In this document: positions 56,058-64,000 of the stretch, piece after piece
Position numbering within the stretch: the stretch's first letter is position 1
Layout: every line of letters begins with the position of its first letter
Source of the DNA: Pyronema omphalodes
Taxonomy: Eukaryota > Ascomycota > Pezizomycetes > Pezizales > Pyronemataceae
Direction of reading: 5' to 3'
Assembly: GCA_024516155.1 (NCBI GenBank)
Contig: JAJJXM010000102.1
Span: 54,578 to 118,577, forward strand
DNA length: 64,000 nt
The notes under the pieces: model-generated
Database searches by the model: none
What the model saw: only the letters and a program-made list of their open reading frames with translations
What the model was told of the DNA's origin: nothing
Made by a program: the position numbers and the translations under genes

Positions 56058-57871
56058 TGGGTGTTATCCGGCACATCGGCATCGACCATAGCGTCTGGGT
56101 CAGACACCGTGGCTGCAGGACGGGGGGTGGAGAGGGCTGATGTGGTCTCCGTGGTTGAGGGTTCGTTTGGATCGCTGGAGGCGGAAGAGGAGGGGTCTGC
56201 TTCTGGTTGCGAGGCTTCCGCTGTAGAGGAGACTTGATCGGAGGAGGAAGACATCTGGCGACGCTGACGGGCCAGGGCGAAGGCTTCAAGGCGGGATGGA
56301 CAGTTGCGAGCATTGGCGTAGTGATTGCCTTTGCAATTAACGCAACGAGCAGACTCCTTCGAATGCTGGCACGGGAGTCCCTTGGGGGTGGAGCATCCTA
56401 TCATGCTGCACTTGTGTTCCTCCGAAGCGTGGTGCTGACCACAGAATCGGCAACGGAAGAGCTTGGGGGTTTGACATTTCTCCCGAATGTGTCCCCACTT
56501 AAGACAGCCCGAGCACTGACTGTCAGGGCCGTTGTGGTTGAAGAGCTCGACAGGGTAACGAGAGGATCCTAGAAGGGCGCCCCGAGCGATGAGCATTTGC
56601 GCAGCGGGGGTTCCCTTCACCGAAAAGACAGCTGAGGACGACTGAATTTCGCCCTGTTCAAAGCGCTCGCGAATGCTTCGTCTGCTGCCCAACCAACGAG
56701 CACCTGGGATGACCTCGAGCTGGTCGTGGTTGGCTTGCAACTCAAGCTCGAGCTTTTGCAGGCCATTCCTTCCTCTACCCAGAAAACGATTGAGGGGGAT
56801 GGCGTGGATTTTCAACTTGACCCATTTGTCCATGGGTTTAACGTCCACCACAAAGCGGTCAACCTCGCGGATGGCATTGAGGATTTCGTTGCGGTAGCAC
56901 GATATTAGTGAATCCGCTCTCACTCCCGGGTTGGTGGTAGCCGTGATCGTTCCCTTCGAGTTTCTGGAGACTCGGGCTACACGGTGGAAATGGGGTGCAC
57001 CGCGGAGGTGCAAGCAGACGTTGATGGCGGCGGTGAAGTCCTGGTCTGGTTTTGACGAGGGGCGGGCGCCTTCCTGACGGATGAAGATCATGCGGCGATC
57101 TTCAGCGGCGAGGTTCTTTTCGGGGACGGAGAAGTTGGGAGGGCGGTGGGGGGCCTTCAGCTGTTTGCGTGAGGGAACGATCTGCCACGCCGGAGGGGGG
57201 GGCGGGGGGGGGAGCTCGGGGAGGTTGCTGCGGAGCTTTGGGGCGTAGGATTGGGCCGCGGTGAGTTTGGACGCACGCGGGAGGGCGGGGAGGGATGGTA
57301 TGGGGGCAGCCTTGGGCATGCCGACGACAACGGAGGAAGTTCTGGATTTCTCTGCCTGAGCAGACTGTTGGGTGCCAACAAGGTGGGGCTGGCGAAGGGC
57401 GGTAGACTGGGTCGACGTCGCGAGGTTTGCCTGCGGGCACGAGCATGGGCGGGCTTCCTGGAGACGAATTTGCTCCTCCAGAGCCTTCAAACGTTCCTCC
57501 GCAGCGGCGAGGCGCTCCGACAACTTGTCCATAAGGGACACGCTGACTTGGGGGGAGGCCTGGGAACCTACCGCGGGGGCGGAACGGAGTTCGCTTTGCA
57601 CGAGCGACCCGAAGGCCGCAACGTGTGCGCGTTTCTTCACAGTGCTGGGGCACGAAGAAAGGGAGCTCCCCGAGGACCAACCTGATCCTGGGGCTGCGGA
57701 GGGGGCGTCTTTACTGGGACGCGTTGGGGTGCCGGGTGCGGAGGACCCAAACACGTCGTCTTCGGCGGCGGGGGCAGGCGTGGAGACTCGGGATGAGTTG
57801 CTGCCACCGAACATGCGCATATCGGAGGTGAGGCCGAAGCGCGGAGGGGGGGGAGGCTTCATGGGAGCCAT
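56051..57871 (-). CDS. LINE ORF1: gag-like RNA-binding protein, 606 aa
   Basis: Nucleic-acid-binding partner that packages element RNA. A Pro/Ser-rich N-terminus (MAPMKPPPPPRFGL) is followed by a predicted coiled coil (about 112-142, SLMDKLSERLAAAEERLKAL), an RRM-like middle part (about 260-440) and three Cys/His knuckles: CSGCLKWGHIREKC (453-466), CRFCGQHHASEEHKC (474-488) and CVNCKGNHYANARNC (510-524). The last is the C-x2-C-x3-H-x6-C variant frequent in LINE gag proteins. The C-terminus is Ser/Thr/Pro/Ala-rich and ends DVPDNTQC. No frame interruptions. Confidence 0.93.
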   Translation of the reverse strand: MAPMKPPPPPRFGLTSDMRMFGGSNSSRVSTPAPAAEDDVFGSSAPGTPTRPSKDAPSAAPGSGWSSGSSLSSCPSTVKKRAHVAAFGSLVQSELRSAPAVGSQASPQVSVSLMDKLSERLAAAEERLKALEEQIRLQEARPCSCPQANLATSTQSTALRQPHLVGTQQSAQAEKSRTSSVVVGMPKAAPIPSLPALPRASKLTAAQSYAPKLRSNLPELPPPPPPPAWQIVPSRKQLKAPHRPPNFSVPEKNLAAEDRRMIFIRQEGARPSSKPDQDFTAAINVCLHLRGAPHFHRVARVSRNSKGTITATTNPGVRADSLISCYRNEILNAIREVDRFVVDVKPMDKWVKLKIHAIPLNRFLGRGRNGLQKLELELQANHDQLEVIPGARWLGSRRSIRERFEQGEIQSSSAVFSVKGTPAAQMLIARGALLGSSRYPVELFNHNGPDSQCSGCLKWGHIREKCQTPKLFRCRFCGQHHASEEHKCSMIGCSTPKGLPCQHSKESARCVNCKGNHYANARNCPSRLEAFALARQRRQMSSSSDQVSSTAEASQPEADPSSSASSDPNEPSTTETTSALSTPRPAATVSDPDAMVDADVPDNTQC

Positions 57872-58003
57872 GGGCCTCGGAGGGTAGAATTCGTGAAGCC
57901 GTGAGAGTTCTCTCCGACTTCCCGATTAGGATAATTAAGCGAAAAACGTGTTGTTTTATTAGCGTTGGAGTGGCGTGGAATGTGGAATTTTTTGCGTTAC
58001 GTA

Positions 58004-59075
58004 GGCAAGAGCAACACCGTATCTACAGCCACAACCGAGTGAGAATGCATGACTAACAAGACATTCTCCTCGACCTCGACGCCGTCTACCAACTCAACCC
58101 ACTCTGCCTACTCGAGCCCCTCTGCGTAACCGACTGCATCACCCACCTCTTCGACTGAGCCCATCCACTCAGCTAACTAACCCATATCCAACCGCCCTGC
58201 CACTTCTGTCCTAGCACCGACAGGGATGGATCACTGGACTAGTGCTGTAAATCCTCGTCCTCCATCATCCTCCATCACGCGGTGTGTAAGGAAACAGGGG
58301 TGCTAATCCTGTCAAGGGAAATCGAATCCGCGCCTGAGACCCGCAAATCTCATAAAACCGGTAGAGACAAGGAAAACCGATCATTAGGAGTACATCCGAA
58401 ATGGAAAGGGTGAGGAAATACCAACAGCCAAAACCATCGGGGACAGTACAAAGCGAGGAAAATGGAAGGGATAATGAAATACCAGCAGCGAAAAAAGTGG
58501 GGGAAAATATAAGGATGTATCAGAGAAAATGGGAGGTATCGGAGGAATCGGGAGGCATCGGAGAAAATGGGAGGATATTTTAAAGGTCTTGATCGAATAT
58601 GACGAATACTTTTCAACGCACAACTCGATACAGACAGAGAAGCAGCTGGAATCATACGGGGAAAAGGGACGCATATTTGTAAAAGTTTAAAGACAGAATA
58701 TGATGGAGACATTCCAACTCAACATTCTAGGAACAGCACCCAGCGGAGATATTTCTGCTCCACGATTACTTAACATCTATACGATCACAACACTGTACGC
58801 CCTAACACCAAACATTCCTTTCGAATATGTGGCTAAAAAGTATCAACTGATTTCACAGGGTGCTAGAAGTTTGTAGGCAGACCTCCCAGTCGTACGATCT
58901 TTGTACAATCGTGAACCGGGACCACCTTGCAAAACATTTATTCTGATTGTTATGCATCCACCGACACAAAAAATGTCTTAGCTTTCAATTTGAAGTTAGT
59001 TACAGTAGTTAGGGAAACATTATTGATCTTCCACGGTTTAGCTGGGTCAGAAGTCACTTGTTTCTCATGACAAAT
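58004..59075. repeat. Repeat unit copy A, second part (right of LINE)
   Basis: Continues copy A beyond the LINE. Matches copy B at about 61996-62877: ATGACTAACAAGACATTCTC, GCGGTGTGTAAGGAAACAGG, GGTAGAGACAAGGAAAACCG, CATTCCAACTCAACATTC and AGCTGGGTCAGAAGTCACTT. Copy B lacks about 100-150 bp found here (around 58480-58680). Similarity ends at about 59075 (TCACTTGTT), which marks the right end of the unit. Confidence 0.85.
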
Positions 59076-59263
59076 CGAAGGAACGAAAGAAACTCAGCAC
59101 GCCGGCTGATGGAAACAATACCACCCAAATCACGCACCCAAAACCACTGATATCATATTTTTCCCTACCGCCATCCCAAACCACCAGAAACACCGAGAAC
59201 TGGCCTTTCTCCGTTAAACAGTAGCGGGTTATATCCCAACTTTAAAACGCTGTCTCACAACCT

Positions 59264-59343
59264 GGGTTTGTAGTTCAATTGGTAGAACACGGTCACTTAG
59301 TATACTTAGGGGCCGTATGTGGGTTCGAGTCCCACCGAACCCA
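59264..59343 (+). tRNA. tRNA-like gene with enlarged anticodon loop, isotype unassigned
   Basis: Acceptor stem GGGTTTG/CGAACCC (one T-G), D arm GTTC..GAAC with AATTGGTA loop, anticodon stem CGGTC/GGCCG, T arm GTGGG-TTCGAGT-CCCAC, discriminator A. T runs follow at 59347-59351 and 59361-59365 (Pol III terminators). The anticodon loop is 16 nt: ACTTAG-TAT-ACTTAG-G, a direct duplication; without one 9-nt unit the loop would be 7 nt. Position 33 would be C, not T, and the variable loop has only 3 nt, so this may be a pseudogene or contain a 9-nt intron-like insertion. Confidence 0.5.
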
Positions 59344-59344
59344 T

Positions 59345-59365
59345 TCTTTTTGCATTATTCTTTTT
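59345..59365 (+). terminator. Pol III terminator T runs behind the tRNA-like gene
   Basis: Two TTTTT runs (59347-59351, 59361-59365) within 25 nt of the tRNA-like 3' end. Confidence 0.5.
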
Positions 59366-60585
59366 GCACGCAGTCTGATAAGGCTACCGCCACACGTGAG
59401 GGCCCCGAACTTTTGATGTTATTGACGCCGTAAAGAACAAAATTCTAACCTTCTACACCGTACTTCATGATACACCGCATGTGTAGTTGCCTAGGTGAAA
59501 AGTACAATTTATACGATGTGGTCTGTTGTGACGCCGGATGCCAGAAGGTACAAGACACGTCGCGATGTATGACGTAAGTGCGGGTTGTATCACGTGATGA
59601 TGGCAAATGCACCCTAGCTGCATGACCGTGTAGAAGGACTTTTTCTTTATGAATCTCTGAAATTATGAAACATTGCTTTTTTTTTTATATATAACTCCTC
59701 CGCGCTGAAATTTACTTCTACTAAAGTACGATGCACGTACTCAACCTTATCGACCATCTTCTCAAGCTAGTTATGGTCGAGTTAAAATAGTGAAGACCGA
59801 CGCCGAAGATGTGATATTGATCTCTCAGCTGTATCTCCCTCACGTACATTGAACATTACTTTTAACTGGACAGCTCAATCGGCGGCGAGGTTACTGCAGC
59901 ACAATCCGAATGCAAGGCGGATGATGGTCAACTATCATTATATATTCTCCTGTCGCTCTCTCTTGAACGATTACTCCGAATACTCACGGAAACATCAACC
60001 ATACTGTTCTCGTTTGCTGTGTTGTGGCAAAAGAGAAGTTTCTCCGAGCCTCCAGTACAGTATCTCAATCATACCTAACTCCAGTACATTTGGCAATAAA
60101 TAAAACTGGACTGCTCAGTCTGGGGTGAGATATCTTTGCTGCAAATTATAGGTACGCATCTTGGAGTTTACACGACGGGTAATTGGTGGTCGATGGGTGT
60201 GGTGATGGTAAGCGTCAACATGTAGAAGATAGGAAGATAGCATGACGGGTGTAGAATCGAAAATGCATCCAGACAGAGTTAATTTAAAGAGGCTATAGAG
60301 TCAAAACTACTTGAGAAGGGTTAAATGATTATAACTGAATCTGAACCTGCTAGAAGGTGCTCTCAACAAGGTGGTTCCTCTTCCCGAGGACAAGCAGACA
60401 TTCAACATGATTACCCCCCCAGTTTTATGTAGCACAATTCTCAGATCTACCCAGTGCATATAATCTCCTTCGAAAATACTCAACGCATATAGATAAGAAT
60501 ACAACTATCATTTTTACAACAAGAAATACCAATAATCATGGCGCTCCACTTTAAGAACACACACGACTGTGCCTCCTGTATAAAT
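59366..60585. other. Intergenic, no gene recognised
   Basis: Unique-looking sequence between copy A and copy B; frames are short with no motif. Confidence 0.4.
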
Positions 60586-60735
60586 CTGAGCCAGCCCCCT
60601 CCTGCACCTCCTCCATCACCAATCCCACGCGGCCCTGGGCCCCGCCTGAACAACTCTATCTACGGCTACTCAAGCCAACCCCCTCCTGCACCTCCTCCGT
60701 CACCAATTCCACGCGGCCCCAGGCCCCGCCTCTAA
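60586..60735. repeat. Tandem duplication of about 84 bp, CCCCTCCTGCACCTCCTCC units
   Basis: AGCCA(G/A)CCCCCTCCTGCACC, CACGCGGCCC and GCCCCGCCT blocks occur twice (from about 60591 and 60674). The second runs into repeat copy B. Confidence 0.75.
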
Positions 60736-62878
60736 GACGGACATTCTTGACCCCAGGGTGCAGCTCATCACGCGATGACCAACGGCGCCATGAAATTTGT
60801 TTCTGTTTGTTTTCGCTCTGTAGAGCAGAAAAAGGTGGGAAAAGAAAACTCAAAATGGAAGGGGAAGGAAATTCTGTGTTTGTAGATTCCGTCATGACCT
60901 TACGGTTGCATGTGACTATGAATCAATAAATAATTGGATACTTCCTCCACGGGAAATGCTTTCAGTGACTGTGAACTTTTCTAAATCTGCAATTTTCTGT
61001 AATTTTCTGCAATTTTCTGTAATTTTCTGTAATTTCCGCCAAGGCACTCCGCGTGTAAAGACATTATCAAGTCAAGATGGTACTGATCTCACATCCTTGC
61101 CGCAGCGAGGAAAGCAAAATCGGACACTTTAGGCGTTCGATGCCTAGGCAAGTCCAGGACGCGGTTAAGCTGCCCCTTCTCCCGGGCGGAGTCAAGCCGT
61201 AGCAAGAGTCCAATCCCAATGTCGTCTATCCGTTGAGAAAAGGAAGAGAGGTGGGGGGAAAGCTGTGGTTATATAGACTGTGCCAAGACCTTTAGTGCTC
61301 TTCCGGAACATGACGTACTGACTGGATAGCGGGCTCGGAGTGTCAGAGTGCGAAGGGGGCAGCTGACGTTGATTCAGCAAGGAAAGAAAAGAAAACAACA
61401 TGGACAGCAGGATTCAGCAGAGAATCATCGGTACAAGGACCATGAATGGCGGTTGTTGACACACGGAGCACACAGAGTGGCAGAGTGCGAAGGGAGTCGG
61501 TGACAATTATTTTACACGGACAAAAAAGGAAAAAAAAAAAAAAAAAAACCAACGCTTCACGGTAACGATACAGTATAGAGAGTGGCTAAGAGGGCACCGG
61601 ACATTCATTTTACACGGAGAAAAAGATAAAAGAAAAAAAGAAGAAGGGTCCACTTGCAATAGGCGCATGATAATCATACTGCACATGTCACGAAAAAAAT
61701 AATCAAAAATGATTATGCAAACAAAATAATGAAAGAATGATTACGCATATTTCACGGAGGAAATGCAACAACACCGTATCGATCGATTACGCTCTGCTAT
61801 TCGGCTGAGCCGTAAACGGCTTGGCAATTGGGAGAATACAGACACCGGTCGGACAATACCTCACGGAGGCTTGATTCCCGCTGTCTTTCCTTCATTCTTG
61901 CAGTATTATCAATTTCACAAGGCCCGCTTCTTCTCAAAACATGACTAATAACAGTCTTGTCTTGAGAGGGAGCGGGCTTTTTTTGCGTTAGGTAAGCAAG
62001 AGCACCACCGCATCTCCAGCGGCATCCGAGTGACACTGTATGACTAACAAGACATTCTCCTCGAAACCCCGATCTGTCGACTCGATACCCTCTGCCTACT
62101 CGACACTGTCTACCTACTCGTTCACCTCTGCGTAACCGACCCCATCACCCACCCCATCCACTCAGCTAACTAACCCATATCCAACCGCCTTGCCACTTCT
62201 GTCCTAGCGCCGACAGGGATGGCTCACTAGACATCCTCGTCCTCCATCATCCTCCATCACGCGGTGTGTAAGGAAACAGGGGTGCTAATCCTGTCAAGGG
62301 AAATCGAATCCGCGCCTGAGACCCGCAAATCGAATAAAACCGGTAGAGACAAGGAAAACCGATCATTAGGAGTACATCCGAAATGGAAAGGGTGAGGAAA
62401 TACCAACAGCCAAAACCATCGGGGACAGTATAAAGCGAGGAAAATGGAAGGGATAATGAAATAGAGGATTTATCGGAGAAAATGGAAGGATATTTTGAAA
62501 AGTTTATAGACAGAATATGATGGAGACATTCCAACTCAACATTCCAGGAACAGCACCCAGCGGAGATATTTCTGCTCCACGATTACTTAACGTCTATACG
62601 ATCACAACACTGTACGCCCTACCACGAAACATTCCTTTCGAATATGTTCTTAGAAAGTATTAACTGCTTTCACGGGGTGGTAGAGGTTTGTAGGCAGACC
62701 TCCCAGTCGTACGATCTTTGTACAATCGTGAACCGGGACCACCTTGCAAAACATTTATTCTGATTGTTATGCATCCACCGACACAAAAATGTCTTAGCTT
62801 TCAATTTGAAGTTAGTTACAGTAGTTAGGGAAACATTATTGATCTTCCACGGTTTAGCTGGGTCAGAAGTCACTTGTT
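60705..62878. repeat. Repeat unit copy B (diverged, LINE-free)
   Basis: Starts matching copy A at CACGCGGCCCCAGGCCCCGC (about 60709) and runs to TCACTTGTT at 62878. It differs from A by many substitutions and several deletions: it lacks the doubled GGGAGGTGAGA block, and about 100-150 bp near 62465. It holds the unoccupied LINE target site near 61978-61995. It abuts copy C head to tail. Confidence 0.85.
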
Positions 62879-64000
62879 AGCTCATCAACCACCCCTTCGA
62901 CTCGGACAACTCACCCTGTTCGATTGCACGCGGCCCCAGGCCCCGCCTTTAAGACGGACTTTCTTGACCCCAGGGTGCAGCTCATCACACGATGAACAAC
63001 GGCACCATGGAGTTTATTTCTGTTTGTTTTTGCTCTGTGGAGGAGAAAAAGGTGGGAAAAGAAAAACTCGAAATGGAAGGGGAAGAAAATTCTGTATTTG
63101 TAGATTCAGTCATGGCCCTACGGTTGCATGTGACTATGAATCAAGATATGATTGGATACTTCCTCTACGAGAAATTCTGTCAATGACTGTGACCTTTTCT
63201 AATCTGTAGTTTTCTGTAATTTTCTGTACTTTTCTGTAATTTTCTGCAATTTTCTGTAATTTTCTGTAATTTCCGCCAAGGAACTCCGCGTGTAAAGACA
63301 TTATCAAGTCAAGATGGTACCGATCTCACATCCTTGCCGCAGCGAGGAAAGCAAAATCGGACACTTTAGGCGTTCGATGCCTAGGCAAGTCCAGGACGCG
63401 GTTAAGCTGCCCCTTCTCCTGGGCGGAGTCAAGCCGTAGCAAGAGTCCAATCCCTATGTCGTCTATCCGTTGAGAAAAGGAAGAGAGGTGGGGGGAAAGC
63501 TGTGGTTATATAGACTGTGCCAAGACCTTGAGTGCTGTGCCGTGAACATGACGTACTGATCGGACACCGGGGTTGAGCGTTTACCTGTGCCAAAGTCAAC
63601 CAGCTGCACACCGTTACAGCAGAATACAATGATATAGTTATCGGGAGCACTGTCTAGAACATTTTATGACATGACGCATGATATCACCTCTTGATTTTTT
63701 ATTTTATTTCTATTAGAAGCAGCTTTCATCAAGGTTACATTGGGAGGTGAGAAGGTAGCTAGTATCGTACTGCATCGCCCCCCTCAGCTCCCCAATGATT
63801 GCTTGTCGAAACGGTACTTCTAATCGTCTTCTCGCCATAGATACCAAATATTCCCAGGACAAGTAAAAGGTCTATTAGGAGTGGCTTCCACCAAGAGCCG
63901 ATTGGGAGGTGAGAGGGTAGTCGGTATCATACCGCATCGCCCCTCCCCAGCTCCCCAATTGATGCTTGTGAGAAACCCCTTCTGATAGATTAGTTATTCC
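62879..64000. repeat. Repeat unit copy C (cut by window end)
   Basis: Begins at GCTCATCAACC (62880) directly behind copy B and follows copy A (50016-51135) without an indel to the window end. Predicted short frames in A and C are identical in every residue, so nucleotide identity must be very high. Confidence 0.9.

Larger units (their letters stand above)
51929..58003 (-). mobile_element. Full-length Tad-clade LINE, 6,043 bp, with 16-bp target duplication
   Basis: The element runs 57987 (5' end) to 51945 (3' end) on the minus strand, bounded by TTTTTTGCGTTACGTA at 51929-51944 and 57988-58003. Layout: 116-nt 5' leader, ORF1 (57871-56051), ORF2 (56057-52281) overlapping by 7 nt, 336-nt 3' region with an AGGCCTTAAAGGCCT near-palindrome, and an ATCAA-repeat tail. 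Both ORFs are uninterrupted, so the copy may still be active. The related uninterrupted repeat B (around 61975-61995) shows the empty target site TTTTTTGCGTTAGGTA, confirming the insertion point. Domain order (EEP endonuclease, RT, RNase H, CCHC) fits fungal Tad-type elements. Confidence 0.95.

Noticed and set aside
52336..57887. Several plus-strand frames of 100-238 codons over the LINE
   Set aside because: Antisense shadows of GC-rich ORF1/ORF2; no domains.

Overview
The window is nuclear DNA of a filamentous ascomycete (Pezizomycotina). Evidence: genes carry short introns (about 45-340 nt) with GT..AG borders; the gene set is typically fungal (AreB-type GATA factor with C-terminal coiled coil, Lsb6-type PI 4-kinase, Met8, Vac1/Pep7, TMS1/Serinc, mitochondrial HHE protein, small secreted Cys proteins, CorA-like and vWA-like proteins); and the transposons are a Tad-clade LINE, a hAT MITE and a PIF/Harbinger derivative. 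I cannot name the species.

Layout. 1-7.7 kb: gene-poor, with a decayed LINE RNase H fragment (about 1.09-1.70 kb), a Cys-rich secreted protein (3338-3861), a DUF4360-type secreted protein (6129-6887) and a 697-bp Harbinger element with TTA target duplications (7021-7717). 7.7-11.6 kb: no gene seen, simple repeats. 11.6-13.9 kb: areB-like GATA gene on the minus strand with an unusual leader containing no ATG. 14-18.5 kb: no gene seen. 18.6-33 kb: the conserved housekeeping core: PI 4-kinase (7 exons), a 12-bp minisatellite, a 169-bp truncated LINE copy with its own 14-bp target duplication, a small mitochondrial membrane protein, TMS1/Serinc, MET8 (minus) and VAC1 (plus). 34.7-41.5 kb: accessory region with a vWA-like gene (minus), a CorA-like membrane protein with an Asn-Ala-Ser repeat linker, a broken ABC transporter and another LINE 3' fragment. 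43.3-44.3 kb: a 926-bp hAT MITE with perfect 8-bp target duplications. 46.7-49.6 kb: mitochondrial hemerythrin-like protein and a secreted protein. 50-64 kb: a repeat array. A non-coding unit of roughly 3 kb occurs as copy A (50.0-51.9 and 58.0-59.07 kb), split by a full-length 6,043-bp LINE with intact ORF1 and ORF2 and a 16-bp target duplication, then as diverged copy B (60.7-62.88 kb), and as copy C (62.88-64.0 kb, cut by the window end), which matches the first 1.1 kb of A without any indel. A tRNA-like gene lies at 59264-59343.

How the genes relate: they do not form a pathway cluster. Lsb6, Vac1 and TMS1 all act on endosomal/vacuolar membranes, but their neighbourhood looks like ordinary fungal gene order. 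All intron borders below were read by hand and checked for frame continuity; they are predictions without transcript support. I see no clearly new multi-gene system. The most unusual signals are the ATG-free leader of the GATA gene, the nested repeat/LINE array, the conserved LINE 3' palindrome and the sequon-like repeat in the CorA-like protein.
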